This document shows positions 1-7,923 of a stretch of DNA of 24,518 nt, one piece after another (the first letter of the stretch is position 1; every line of letters begins with the position of its first letter). The DNA lies in NCBI GenBank assembly GCA_048265185.1, contig JBLXBZ010000018.1, positions 1 to 24,518 of the forward strand, given 5' to 3'. Under the pieces are notes generated by a model. That model was not told where the DNA came from. It saw only the letters and a program-made list of their open reading frames with translations, and ran no database searches. The DNA comes from JBLXBZ01 sp048265185 (lineage in GTDB: Bacteria; Pseudomonadota; Alphaproteobacteria; Rhizobiales; Stappiaceae). Both the position numbers and the translations under genes were made by a program.

Positions 1-119
1 CGGCACAGTTCAGCCGGCGTCATGCCCGCCTGATGCTCCTTCAAGATGCCAATGATCTGTTCTTCTGAGAACCGTGAGCATGGACGCTTTGTTGGCGAGT
101 GGGCAGAATCGATGGTCAC
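1..119 (-). mobile_element. IS3-family transposase orfA, 5' part, cut by window edge
   Basis: Read on the minus strand, this stretch encodes KRPCSRFSEEQIIGILKEHQ followed by AGMTPAELC. That is the helix-turn-helix start of IS3-family OrfA proteins, which bind the element's ends. The reading frame runs off the left edge. The usual ATG just before the KR(P/S) motif is absent: the codon there is ACA. The only nearby start is a GTG at 119, two bases from the stop codon of the AraC gene. The copy may therefore be 5'-truncated or degenerate. It differs in sequence from the IS3 start at the right edge of the window. The family call is secure; whether it is functional cannot be seen. Confidence 0.8.
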
Positions 120-120
120 G

Positions 121-1074
121 CTAATCGGTTGGTTCCTGATGAACGTGCACGGTCGCAACAGACTTCCGACTTCTCGCCTCGCGTGCGTAGTGTCTTGGGG
201 AAAGACCGGTCTCGCGTTTGAATGCCGCCGCGAAGGCGCTTTCCGACCTGTAACCAACTTCCGAGGCGATCGTCACCAAGACTGCGTCGGGCGCCAAGAG
301 CCGATCCATGGCAAGCAACATGCGCCACCGTGTCAGATATCCGAGCGGCGTTTGTCCGGTTACCCGCCGGAAGCGTTCGGCGAATGTTGTTCGCGACAAT
401 CCCGCCACGACGGCCAGACCGGCGACCGTCCATGATCGCGCGGGCTCGGCATGGATGGCAGCGACCGCACGCGAAGTATTGAGGTCTGTTAGCGCGGCAA
501 GCCAACCGGTGCGGCCGCGATGTTCCTGAGCAAGAGAAATGCGAAGCGCCTGCATGAGGATGAGGTGCGACAAATGAGCGATGGTCAGCGCGCTACCCTG
601 CTGTGGCACTCTCAATTCCTGCGCGATACGATTGAGCGCCCAAGCCAACACCTCTCCCTCTTCGCCGCCCCTGACAATTAGAACTGGTGGCAAAGACGGA
701 ATAAGCATCTCGGCGGCTGGTCCCGAGAGCAGGAAACGACTTCCTGCCATGAAAAACTCCCCGCCGCCACCAAAGCTAACCCTGCCGCCATGCGCAATGG
801 GCGCATAGATTTCATGGGCGTCGGCTCCACGACGAACGGGCGGCGCCGACAGGATAAACGGCAATCCGTGCGGTAGAATCGCGCAATCCCCAGCTTGCAG
901 CCACACATGCTCGCCTCCGTCCACGGCGAGCCAGCATCCACCCTTGGCGACCGCATTGCACTTCAGCCCAAGATGGCGCTCGAACTGGATGGACCAATCG
1001 CCTGCCGCATCAAACCCCGCAGCGACGCAATCGTGAGGTTGAAGCAGAGCGACGATATTGGACAACGTATCCAT
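121..1074 (-). CDS. AraC-family transcriptional regulator
   Basis: A 317-residue protein with an N-terminal cupin-like sensing domain (about residues 5-190, of the AraC-binding/cupin_6 type) and a C-terminal double helix-turn-helix (about 205-305). The HTH part contains 'WTVAGLAVVAGLSRTTFAERF' split around the first HTH, and 'IASEVGYRSESAFAAAFKRE', the typical second-helix signature. I start it at ATG 1074 (MDTLSNIV); an upstream in-frame ATG at 1122 would add 16 unconserved residues. It is divergent from the NmrA-like gene at 1175, with about 100 bp between the starts. This layout usually means the regulator controls that neighbour. The 3' end abuts an IS3 fragment. The ligand is unknown. 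Confidence 0.9.
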   Translation of the reverse strand: MDTLSNIVALLQPHDCVAAGFDAAGDWSIQFERHLGLKCNAVAKGGCWLAVDGGEHVWLQAGDCAILPHGLPFILSAPPVRRGADAHEIYAPIAHGGRVSFGGGGEFFMAGSRFLLSGPAAEMLIPSLPPVLIVRGGEEGEVLAWALNRIAQELRVPQQGSALTIAHLSHLILMQALRISLAQEHRGRTGWLAALTDLNTSRAVAAIHAEPARSWTVAGLAVVAGLSRTTFAERFRRVTGQTPLGYLTRWRMLLAMDRLLAPDAVLVTIASEVGYRSESAFAAAFKRETGLSPRHYAREARSRKSVATVHVHQEPTD

Positions 1075-1174
1075 GGAGATCCGGACGATCGCGACAAAAA
1101 CTCGAACTCCTGAGTATAGCAAGTCCGTTTGTCATGCGTAAATAGTCGAGTGTGTAATTAAAAAGGGAAAGTTC

Positions 1175-2056
1175 ATGATCTTGATCACCACCCCCACCGG
1201 CGATATCGGCGCCCGTGTTCTGTCGGGCGTTCTAAAGGCAGGGGAAAAGGTTCGCGTCATTGTGCGCGATGCCTCGACGCTCGATGCGGACACACGCGAC
1301 CGGGTTGATATCGTCGAAGGCTCCCACGCCGACGGTGGCGCGATTGCGCGGGCGCTCGATGGAATATCGGCGGTTTTCTGGCTGCCGCCAGGAACGCCGA
1401 TGGCTGAGAATCCTCAGGACGCCTATGTCGACTTCTCGCGCTCGTTTTGCAACGCGCTACCCGGTTCGTCAGTCAGCCATGTCGTTGGCGTTTCGGCTCT
1501 TGGCCGAGGATGGCCCAAGCCTTCGGGTCAGGTCGCCGCGAGCGTCGCCATGGACGATATGATCGCCGCGACCGGCGTCGCCTATCGCGCGCTCGCCTGT
1601 GCCTCACTCATGGACAATATCGCGCGTCAGGTTGATCCGATACGCGAGCAAGGTGAATTTTACCAGCCAACCCCAGCCGAACTGAAATTACCTCATGTCG
1701 CGAAGGCCGACGTCGCCGCTATCGCCAGTCAGCTGGTGATCCGACAAGACTGGGACGGCGTCGCGGAGCTTGCGCTTTGCGGGCCGGAGAATCTTAGCTT
1801 CCAAGAGATGGCGACCATCATGTCCGACGTGCTCGGACGCAAGATAGCTTTTCAAGAGATGTCGCTTGAAGATTTTGGCGGCATGATGCGCGGCATGGGC
1901 GCGACGGAAGGCATGGCGCATGGCTATGTAGATATGATGACGGCCAAGAATGAGGGGATGGACAATGCGGCGTGCTCCTCGGACCGCTCCGCCACGCCAA
2001 CGACGTTCCGGACCTGGTGCGAGACGGAACTGCGATCCATCGTCTTGGCGCAATAA
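1175..2056 (+). CDS. NmrA-like NAD(P)-binding oxidoreductase
   Basis: A 293-residue Rossmann-fold protein of the NmrA / quinone-oxidoreductase-2 (YtfG-like) group of atypical SDRs. The nucleotide-binding loop is at the extreme N-terminus (TTPTGDIGARVL, residues 5-16; G9 and G12). A hydrophobic strand with arginine (VRVIVRD) follows, suggesting NADP preference. Members either reduce quinones or sense NADP/NAD. The C-terminal half has the usual substrate-pocket layout (SLEDFGGMMRGMG region). An AAAGGGAAAG stretch 5-15 bases upstream can serve as ribosome-binding site. It is divergently paired with the AraC regulator. The substrate cannot be named. Confidence 0.85.
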   Translation: MILITTPTGDIGARVLSGVLKAGEKVRVIVRDASTLDADTRDRVDIVEGSHADGGAIARALDGISAVFWLPPGTPMAENPQDAYVDFSRSFCNALPGSSVSHVVGVSALGRGWPKPSGQVAASVAMDDMIAATGVAYRALACASLMDNIARQVDPIREQGEFYQPTPAELKLPHVAKADVAAIASQLVIRQDWDGVAELALCGPENLSFQEMATIMSDVLGRKIAFQEMSLEDFGGMMRGMGATEGMAHGYVDMMTAKNEGMDNAACSSDRSATPTTFRTWCETELRSIVLAQ

Positions 2057-2177
2057 TGCGGTACAAAAGCGCTTGGCAAAACCCTTACCGAATTGTCATG
2101 TTTTCCGAATACCGCACAGGAGCCGACATGGCATCGTAATGTTAACCCTGCGGCGATCTGCCTGTGCGATTTTGCGG
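2057..2177. other. Short gap between NmrA-like gene and IS6 remnant
   Basis: No coding signal was seen. CTGCGGCG occurs at 2148-2155, and its complement CGCCGCAG occurs at 2943-2950, beyond the IS6 transposase remnant. The two could be the inner parts of the element's terminal inverted repeats, but the match is short, and I do not see the family's more typical GGTTCTGTTGCAAA-like ends. Confidence 0.35.
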
Positions 2178-2894
2178 CATGACCCAAACCACTCGTAATC
2201 CCCTTATCGTCGCCACCCGTTCCCGGCTGAAGTGATTGCCCAGGCCGTCTGGCTCTATCTTCGTTTTCCGCTCAGTCTCCGGATAGTCGAAGACTTACTG
2301 GCTGCACGTGGGATCATTGTCTCGCACCAGACAGTCCGCCTTTGGGTCGAGAAATTTGGTCGCCATTTTGCCAATGAAGTCCGGCGCCGGTCAGCCGGAA
2401 AGCTTGGCGACAAATGATATCTCGATGAAGTCGTCATCTTGATCGGCGGTAAGACACACTGGCTGTGGCGGGCCGTCGATCAGGATGACTTTGTTCTTGA
2501 TGTGCTGGTGCAGAGTCGCCGTAATACCAAGGCAGCCAAACGTCTGATGCGAAAGATTTTGAAAGAACAGGGGCAAGCACCCCGTGTGATGATCACCGAC
2601 AAACTCCGATACTACGGCGCGGCCAAACGCTACATCATGCCCGGCGACGAACGCCGTTCGCACAAAGGATTGAATAACCGGGCGGAGAATTCACATCAGC
2701 CGACACGAAGGCGGGAGCGCATCATGAAGGGCTTCACGTCAGCTCGACATCTCCAACGTTTCGTCTCGATCCACGACCCGGTCGCAAATCTCTTCTACAT
2801 TCCACGCCATGATATCCCGTCCCACCATCACCGCGACCTGAGAACCGCAGCCATACAAATGTGGAACGAGATCGCTCGCCTGCAGACTGCATAA
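2178..2894 (+). pseudogene. IS6-family (IS26-like) transposase, broken by one frameshift and one stop
   Basis: This is a complete but interrupted DDE transposase of the IS6 family, which moves by replicative cointegrate formation. It starts MTQTTRNPL at 2178 (ATG). A one-base shift at about 2205 moves it to the frame read from 2232 (EVIAQAVWLYLRFPLS, then the HTH with SHQTVRLWVEKFG). The codon at 2415-2417 is TGA where the family has Trp (GDK-W-x-LDE). After it the frame continues unbroken to TAA... TGCATAA at 2894. The catalytic triad is still visible: D in YLDEVVI, D in ITDKLRYYG and E in NNRAENSH. Two small lesions in an otherwise well preserved gene suggest recent inactivation, or base-call errors. 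It lies directly upstream of the prlF/yhaV pair. Confidence 0.9.
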
Positions 2895-2965
2895 GCGAGA
2901 ACGGTCGGCCAGATCTCTGACCGATGAGATTTAACTTTACGGCGCCGCAGATCCTGCTACTTATC

Positions 2966-2994
2966 TTGACAAGGCAATGCAAGTGCATTACCTG
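2966..2994 (+). promoter_or_regulatory. Candidate promoter of prlF-yhaV
   Basis: TTGACA at 2966-2971 is a perfect sigma-70-type -35 box. With 17-bp spacing the -10 position is TACCTG (2989-2994), a weak match. The antitoxin start lies 40 bp downstream. The spacer is almost filled by a palindrome (separate entry), as expected of an autoregulated toxin-antitoxin promoter. Confidence 0.5.
2973..2992. promoter_or_regulatory. 20-bp palindrome, probable PrlF operator
   Basis: GGCAATGCAAGTGCATTACC reads as an inverted repeat: AATGCA and TGCATT are perfect arms around AG, and the outer GG/CC also pair. Only the third and eighteenth positions mismatch. It sits between the -35 and presumptive -10 of the toxin-antitoxin operon. 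Binding there by the AbrB-fold antitoxin, or its complex with toxin, would block RNA polymerase. Operator function is inferred from position and symmetry. Confidence 0.6.
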
Positions 2995-3033
2995 TCACAG
3001 ACAGCAAAGGCCCTTTTCTTTCAGGAGACTGCC

Positions 3034-3360
3034 ATGACAGCACTCGCACAAGATGTATCGAAACTCACGGATCGGTATCAGACGACCGTGCCGGCGGGTG
3101 TGCGCAAGCAGCTCAAGCTGGGCAAGGGCGACCAGATTCGCTACTGCACCGAGCCAAGTGGCAGGGTCTATATCGAGCCCGTGCGCAGCGAAGAAGAAGA
3201 TCCCGCGCTCGGAGTCTTTCTCGATTTTGTCGAAGCTGATATCAAGGCGCATCCGGACCGCATTCGGGCGTTCGATGGGGCTTTGCATGACCGTCTTGCA
3301 GCACTGGTCGGAGACGTTGACGTCGATCTCGATGCGCCGCTCTCGCTCGAGGATGAATGA
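3034..3360 (+). CDS. prlF: PrlF-family antitoxin (AbrB/SpoVT fold)
   Basis: A 108-residue antitoxin of the PrlF (SohA)-YhaV type II toxin-antitoxin family. Residues about 8-50 form a swapped-hairpin AbrB DNA-binding domain (SKLTDRYQTTVPAGVRKQL, then GDQIRY). The acidic C-terminal half (VEADIKAHPDRI..., DVDVDLDAPLSLEDE) is what usually wraps the toxin. The start is ATG 3034, preceded by the ribosome-binding sequence CAGGAGA (3022-3028). A longer frame from 2977 would read through the promoter and operator and is rejected. The stop overlaps the toxin start (ATGA), so the two are translationally coupled. Autorepression through the palindrome at 2973-2992 is likely. Confidence 0.93.
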   Translation: MTALAQDVSKLTDRYQTTVPAGVRKQLKLGKGDQIRYCTEPSGRVYIEPVRSEEEDPALGVFLDFVEADIKAHPDRIRAFDGALHDRLAALVGDVDVDLDAPLSLEDE

Positions 3361-3875
3361 CTGGCAATACCGTGCTCGCCCAAGCGCCGCTCGTCGTAAA
3401 TGGATGGTCGATTTATGCGCATCCACTCTTTCTGGACCAGCTTGAAGGGCTGATTGAGGAGGTCGAGGCGCGTAAGGCACGCGATCCCAAGACCTGGCGC
3501 AAGAAAAATTCCACGAAACGGCTGGCCGCCATCTTCAAACTGGTGACCGAGGCTATACCGGCGGATCCGGGTGCCGCGTCCTTCCGGCAAGGCGGTACGC
3601 TCGGCGATCACCGCAAGCACTGGTTCCGGGCGAAATTCTTCCAACAGTATCGGTTGTTCTACCGGTTCAACAGCGATGTGAAGGTCATCGTGGTGGCATG
3701 GGTGAACGGCGACAAGACCCTGCGCGCCTACGGCAGCAAGACGGATGCCTATGCGACGTTTAAAGGGATGCTGGAAGATGGCAATCCACCTGACAGTTTC
3801 GACGCGCTCCTGAAAGAAGCTGCGGCGGCGGACAAGCGGTTCGAGAAGTTCCTTGAAGCGGCGCCTGATCGGTAA
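3357..3875 (+). CDS. yhaV: YhaV-family toxin (ribosome-dependent mRNase type)
   Basis: A 172-residue protein of usual length for YhaV, a RelE-superfamily endoribonuclease toxin. Recognisable segments are the N-terminal NGWSIYAHPLFLDQLEGL, the central basic KTWRKKNSTKRLAAIFKLV and the hallmark core HWFRAKFFQQYRLFYRF, followed by KVIVVAWVNGDKTLRAYGS. The acid-base residues of this family lie in that core and look preserved. The start overlaps the antitoxin stop by ATGA. The intact pair, next to an IS element and a resolvase fragment, fits a plasmid- or island-stabilisation module. No lesion is visible. Confidence 0.93.
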   Translation: MTGNTVLAQAPLVVNGWSIYAHPLFLDQLEGLIEEVEARKARDPKTWRKKNSTKRLAAIFKLVTEAIPADPGAASFRQGGTLGDHRKHWFRAKFFQQYRLFYRFNSDVKVIVVAWVNGDKTLRAYGSKTDAYATFKGMLEDGNPPDSFDALLKEAAAADKRFEKFLEAAPDR

Positions 3876-4068
3876 GTGGGCCGGCTTGCTGTGACCACTA
3901 TGGTGTTGCCGTTTACGACGCCATGCAGAGAGATGTCGCATCGGCTGACAATACGCGCCGCTCGGCCGTGGTTTCCTGACCGGGACGGCCAAGCCGGCGG
4001 CTTATTAGGCTCAGTCGGCCCGAAGCTGCGATTTTGGCCAACTCGAAGAACGGATGAAGAACGTATAT
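3876..4068. other. Gap between toxin gene and resolvase remnant
   Basis: About 190 bases with no convincing reading frame, promoter or terminator. Nothing is recognised here; it may include outer sequence of the element that carried the resolvase. Confidence 0.4.
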
Positions 4069-4410
4069 TCAGATAGATTCTGATGGCGCGGTGTAACCTT
4101 CTAAAGCGCGGTAGATGGTCATCCTGGAGACGTTCAGTTCGCGCGCGACTGCGGCTTTGGTTGCGCCAGCAGCGATCCGTCTACGGATTTCTTCATCGTC
4201 GATGTTCTTCTTGCGCCCTTTGTAGACGCCTTCAGCTTTTGCGGCGTCGATCCCCGCTCTCTGGCGGTCCTTGATGAACTTGAGCTCCATGTCGGCAACC
4301 ATGCCAAGAATGGTGACGACCATTCGCCTCATGCTTCCAGCCGTTGTCACTTCCGGTTCGAGGACGCGGAGAGACGCACCCTTTTCGTCAAGCTCATGAG
4401 CGAGATTGAG
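4069..4410 (-). pseudogene. Tn3-type serine resolvase, N-terminal catalytic part missing
   Basis: The C-terminal ~113 residues of a Tn3/gamma-delta-type resolvase/invertase. It opens within the E-helix region (LAHELDEKGASLRVLEP), passes the conserved MVVTILGMVADMELKFIKDR and GVYKGRKKNIDDEEIRRRI, and ends with the DNA-binding HTH (GATKAAVARELNVSRMTIYRAL). The N-terminal portion with the nucleophilic serine and the arginine cluster is absent. Upstream of about 4410 the open frame continues only through IS3-derived sequence in an unrelated frame. The protein could not recombine DNA. Intact relatives are about 185-200 residues. Confidence 0.88.
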
Positions 4411-4453
4411 AACGTTGGAGTTGCACCGGTTCCGTTCCGGTGTGTTGCTCATG

Positions 4454-4555
4454 TTAGGCGGCGATCTTTTCGAAGGCCACGGGTGATTTTCCATCCAGTG
4501 CTGAATGGCGCCTGCGCGAGTTGTAGAAGCCGTTGATGTATTCGAATACCCTTTC
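4454..4555 (-). pseudogene. IS3-family orfB, last ~34 codons only
   Basis: On the minus strand, codons from 4555 to the TAA at 4454-4456 read ERVFEYINGFYNSRRRHSAL followed by DGKSPVAFEKIAA. This is the standard C-terminus of an IS3-family integrase (OrfB), including the RRRHSAL..SP.AF signature. An in-frame stop lies immediately upstream, so only the tail of the element is left. The following ~43 bases (4411-4453) resemble the 3' non-coding end of such elements and join straight onto the resolvase remnant. The IS insertion or its deletion derivative therefore removed the resolvase N-terminus. Confidence 0.88.
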
Positions 4556-4659
4556 CTATGGATCCTGAAGACAGCCATGCCCGGAGAGGTCAGCACGACC
4601 TGCTTGGGAGCCGGAAATGCGAGTGGCCGTCGCGGCGCGCAGATTTCGCTCGGCTTCCT

Positions 4660-5763
4660 TCAACAGCGTGCGTAGGTCTCCGCTACAAAACGGCGCAACG
4701 CGGCCATCGGTACCGGGGCACAGAATGGCTGGACCTGCGAGAAGAAAACGCCACAGATCTCACGCGGCCGGTCGATCCATAAAAAACAGTTGTATGCCCC
4801 GCCCCAGATCAAGGCTCCGGCGGGAACGACATGTTCAGACCTTCCGGAAACGACGAACCCATAGCTGAAGCGATCTTCAGGATGGATGAAATCGAAATCG
4901 GCGGAAAAATCCATCCTTGAGGACAAGGGCCTCTCAAGCATCCGGTTTCCGATCTGGTTGGACCCGACGAGGTCATGGATCTGGCCGGAAAAGGGGACCG
5001 ATTGGGTGGAGAGGGCGTGAGCCAGAGTCAGTGCATCTGCAGGCGTTGAAAACAGTCCGCCATCGCCGGCCGGGTGGCTGCGCACCCAGGTGGACCGGAC
5101 AGGATGCCTCTCGTAGCCACTGCTTGTCTCCCGATAGACATCGACAAGTTCGTTGAGATCCTCGTCCCGCATCCGAAACGTTGTGCGGCTGTCTGCGAGG
5201 GAGGCGAACACCAGTCTTTGCAGTGCCAGATCCAGCGCCTCGCCCGTCACCGCTTCCAGCACGCGGCCCAGAAATTCGGTTCCCGGTCCATAGTGCCAGT
5301 GCTGTCCGGGCCGGTAGAGCCGGCACGCCATTTTGCCTGAAGCGAGCGATTGTCGGCGTAGCTGATCGGGGCAGGTGAAGTCATAGGCGATTCCGCTCGT
5401 GTGGGTGAGCAACTGATGGATCGTTATTGTCCGGGCGCTTTCCTCATCGACGCCCGGCCCCAGTGCGGGGTAATCGAACTTCAGCAGCCGAAAGCGGCGC
5501 ATCAATTCGCCGACCGGCGTGTCAAACTGAAGGCGCCCTTCTTCGACGAGCCTCAGAACAGCAAGTGTCGTCGCAATCTTGGTGAGCGAGGCAATCCGGA
5601 AGTATGTGGTTTCCGACACGGGGCGGCGGCTGCGGGTCTGGCCTGCCGACACTTGGTGAACCACCTGCCCCCGTCTGGTTGCGACGGCAAACAGTACCGG
5701 CAGGGAATAAGCATCCGCGGCACCCGTGCCTTGGTACGGAGCGCCGCTGCGATCGGCAAGCAT
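4660..5763 (-). CDS. Beta-lactamase-fold serine hydrolase (EstB/class C type)
   Basis: A 367-residue penicillin-binding-like hydrolase that would cleave esters, lactones, amides or peptides through an acyl-serine intermediate. The SxxK motif is S59-L-T-K62 (in RIASLTK). A second family block, HQLLTHTSG, is at 116-124. The tyrosine of motif two is Y158 (HWHYGPGTEFLGRVLE, the EstB-like Y-x-x variant rather than YSN), and the C-terminal WGGAYN (about 320-325) takes the place of KTG. No signal peptide is evident, so a cytosolic role is likely. The ATG at 5763 overlaps the cyclase stop (TGATG), so the long upstream extension of the open frame is rejected. It is the last gene of the minus-strand arm and may trim, activate or detoxify the product. 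Confidence 0.88.
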   Translation of the reverse strand: MLADRSGAPYQGTGAADAYSLPVLFAVATRRGQVVHQVSAGQTRSRRPVSETTYFRIASLTKIATTLAVLRLVEEGRLQFDTPVGELMRRFRLLKFDYPALGPGVDEESARTITIHQLLTHTSGIAYDFTCPDQLRRQSLASGKMACRLYRPGQHWHYGPGTEFLGRVLEAVTGEALDLALQRLVFASLADSRTTFRMRDEDLNELVDVYRETSSGYERHPVRSTWVRSHPAGDGGLFSTPADALTLAHALSTQSVPFSGQIHDLVGSNQIGNRMLERPLSSRMDFSADFDFIHPEDRFSYGFVVSGRSEHVVPAGALIWGGAYNCFLWIDRPREICGVFFSQVQPFCAPVPMAALRRFVAETYARC

Positions 5764-6536
5764 CAGTTTAAGATCGCCACCGCACGGGTAAACCCGGCAG
5801 AAGCGCCTTTGATCTTGTAGGGGAAGCAGCAAACAAGAAACCCGGCGGCCGGCAAGGCTTCGAGATTTGCCAGCTTCTCCAGCTGGCAATAGGCCGTGTC
5901 GCGACCGACCTTGTGAGCCTGGAAGATGGCGTCGGAATTCCCCTCCAGCCTGTAATTCTCGATCATGTGCGGAATTGGAATGTCCCAGCTCGCCGCGTCG
6001 GTGCCAACGACCCGAACGCCAGCCTCCAGAAGGAACTCCGTCGCCTTCCGGTCGAACCCGCATCCCTTTTTGAAGTAGTCGCTCGCGCCGTGCGCCTGAC
6101 CCGCGGATGTATTGACGAGGACGATTTCGTAAGGCGCCAATGTGTGCCCGATCCTTTCCAGCGCGGCCTGCGGATCCTCCGCGGTCGCGATCCGGCCGTG
6201 TTCTAGATGACGCAGGTCGAGCTTTACGCCCGGGGCGTAACACCATTCCAGCGGCAGGCTGTCGATGGTCGAAGAGGGCCGGCCGCCAGTAGTCGAGTGG
6301 TGGTGAAACGGCGCGTCGAGATGGGTGCCGTGATGGGTCGAGAGGCTGATCTTTTCTATCGCGCACCCTTCGCCGTCCGGCAGGTCGCCGACTTCCAGTC
6401 CTTCAAAGAGAGCCGCTAACCCCTTGCCCGCCTGTGCATGGGAAATCCTCTCGATGACGGCATTGCGCGCCGGTGGATCGTAGACCGTATCCGGGTCGAG
6501 GGTCATCGACAGGTCTATCAGTCGTGGAAACTGCAT
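5763..6536 (-). CDS. Cyclase-family hydrolase (kynurenine-formamidase-like)
   Basis: A 257-residue member of the metal-dependent cyclase family (PF04199), which includes kynurenine formamidase and polyketide cyclase-like hydrolases. The metal-binding signature HHGTHLDAPFHHH is at residues 68-80, and further family blocks are DLRHLEHG and the later V-V-G-T-D-A-A-S-W-D segment. I start at ATG 6536 (MQFPRLIDLS) because GAGGCGG lies 6-7 bases upstream; a longer frame from 6596 adds 20 unconserved residues. Its stop overlaps the start of the serine hydrolase. Expected activities are hydrolysis of N-formyl or cyclic amides, or lactone opening. The substrate is unknown. Confidence 0.88.
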   Translation of the reverse strand: MQFPRLIDLSMTLDPDTVYDPPARNAVIERISHAQAGKGLAALFEGLEVGDLPDGEGCAIEKISLSTHHGTHLDAPFHHHSTTGGRPSSTIDSLPLEWCYAPGVKLDLRHLEHGRIATAEDPQAALERIGHTLAPYEIVLVNTSAGQAHGASDYFKKGCGFDRKATEFLLEAGVRVVGTDAASWDIPIPHMIENYRLEGNSDAIFQAHKVGRDTAYCQLEKLANLEALPAAGFLVCCFPYKIKGASAGFTRAVAILN

Positions 6537-6538
6537 CC

Positions 6539-6622
6539 TCACCGCCTCGCTTCGTGCGTGAAACCTTTCGAAAGCAGGCCGCCCGTGCGCTTGCAAGCTT
6601 CCGGAACCTTGACCCTGATCAT
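6539..6622 (-). CDS. Possible 27-residue coupled micro-ORF
   Basis: An ATG at 6622 overlaps the stop codon of the CoA-transferase gene (ATGA). It opens a 27-codon frame beginning MIRVKVPEACKRTGG, basic in composition, ending TGA two bases before the cyclase ATG. The tight overlap at both ends is what translational coupling looks like, but no homologue is recognised. It may simply be a chance frame in an 82-bp spacer or the remnant of a lost gene. Confidence 0.25.
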   Translation of the reverse strand: MIRVKVPEACKRTGGLLSKGFTHEARR

Positions 6623-7881
6623 ATCATCTTCCTTTCCGCGTCCCGCAACTCCTGCGACAGAATGATCCCCGAATGGTGGAGCGACTCGATTTCCCGATGG
6701 CTGTAGCCCGCTTCCAAGAGGATTTGCGTACTGTCTTCGCCGAGCAATGAGGCCGTCTGGGGTTCAGGGTCTTGCGGGGAGGCAACGGAGAAATTGACCA
6801 TGCCCCTCAGTGTCTTGAACGACCCGCAAGTCTCGTTGCTAACCGATAGGAAAAAGTTTTCCACCCCCGGTAGCGCGAGGAATTCATCAAATCCGTTCAG
6901 GCGGCTGCACCAGATGCCCGCTTCATTCAGCACCTTTTCCGCCTCTGCGACCTGCTAGGAACGCAAGGCCTCCCCGACCGCCTGGAAGACCGCGTCGCGC
7001 CAGTCCCGCATCGCCTCGTACGCGGTTTCCGCCGGTCGTGTTTCCGCGAGCTCTAGAAGGGCTTGAGATCCCGTGGTCCGCCCGACCAGCGCGACATCAG
7101 AACGGGCAATCGCAAGGTGTCCATCCGCCAGTTCGAACACACCGTAGGGCGGGTTCATGTACCGCGATGCATGCGGTTCTTCGCCAAGCATCCGCCCGAC
7201 CCCGAAGTTGCGGTAGGTCCCGATTTCCTGCAGCTGCAATTCCATCGCGGCTGCCAGCATGCTCACCTCCCAAGACGAGCCTTTACCGCTCATCTTCGCG
7301 CTGAGAAGACCGGCGAGAAGGGCTTCGGTCGCAAGATGGGACGCGCACACGTCTACGCAGAACACAGGGCTCGGCTGATGGGGACTTGCGGCCGTCCCGG
7401 CGTTGGTCATGATGCCGCTATAGGCTTGAACAAGAAGATCTATCCCCGGCAGCCGGCCGGCCGGATCGACATCGCCAAAGCCGGAGATCCCGACATATAC
7501 GATCCGGTCATTCCAGGCCTTGATGGACTGATAGTCGAGGCCGAGCGCGCGGACAGCCTTGGGACGGAAGTTGACCACGATAGCATCGCTGCGGGAGATC
7601 AGCTCGCGCAGCACCTTCTTGCCGTTCGCACATTTCAGGTCGAGCGCAAGCGAGCGCTTGCCACGATTGAGCATCATGTAGCTTGTCGACATTTCGCCGA
7701 GCCGCACGCCGCCGATGGCCATGTTTCGCGTTATGTCGGGGCGATCGATACCTTCAACCTTGATGACCGCCGCGCCAAGATCCACGGCGCGCAGAGTACT
7801 CAGTGGTCCAGCCAGCGCAGTTGTGAGATCAAGAACGGTAATCCCCTTCAATGGATAAGCAGGATCGTGATTGGTGGGCAC
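6619..7881 (-). pseudogene. Class III CoA-transferase (CaiB/Frc family) with in-frame amber codon
   Basis: A 420-codon gene of the family III CoA-transferases, which move CoA between carboxylic acids. The N-terminal block is LKGITVLDLTTALAGPLSTL, then GAAVIKVEGIDRPD, LNRGKRSLALDL and the segment PGIDLLVQAYSGIMTNAG, which holds the family's conserved aspartate. A TAG at 6955-6957 stops translation after EALRS. The same frame then continues without a break as VAEAEKVLNEAGIWCSRLNG through GVENFF, the normal C-terminal domain, to TGA at 6619-6621. So only one base change separates it from an intact gene. The start is GTG 7881, with AAAGGAAG 8 bases upstream. A truncated N-terminal domain alone is unlikely to be active. 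Confidence 0.88.
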
Positions 7882-7923
7882 GTCTGAACTTCCTTTCCGT
7901 TATTTGTGTTGAGCGCCCTTCCG

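Noticed and set aside
2148..2950. Terminal inverted repeats of the IS6 element
   Set aside because: Only 8 bases (CTGCGGCG/CGCCGCAG) clearly match and the usual IS6 end sequence is not seen; borders left undefined.
3168..3992. Minus-strand open frame (274 codons) opposite prlF/yhaV
   Set aside because: Antisense to two recognisable coupled genes with ribosome-binding site and operator.
5764..6366. N-terminal extension of the serine hydrolase frame
   Set aside because: It lies over the cyclase gene in another frame; family homology begins only after ATG 5763.
7063..7887. Plus-strand open frame (274 codons) opposite the amber-containing CoA-transferase
   Set aside because: Antisense shadow; the minus strand has clear family motifs and good start signals.
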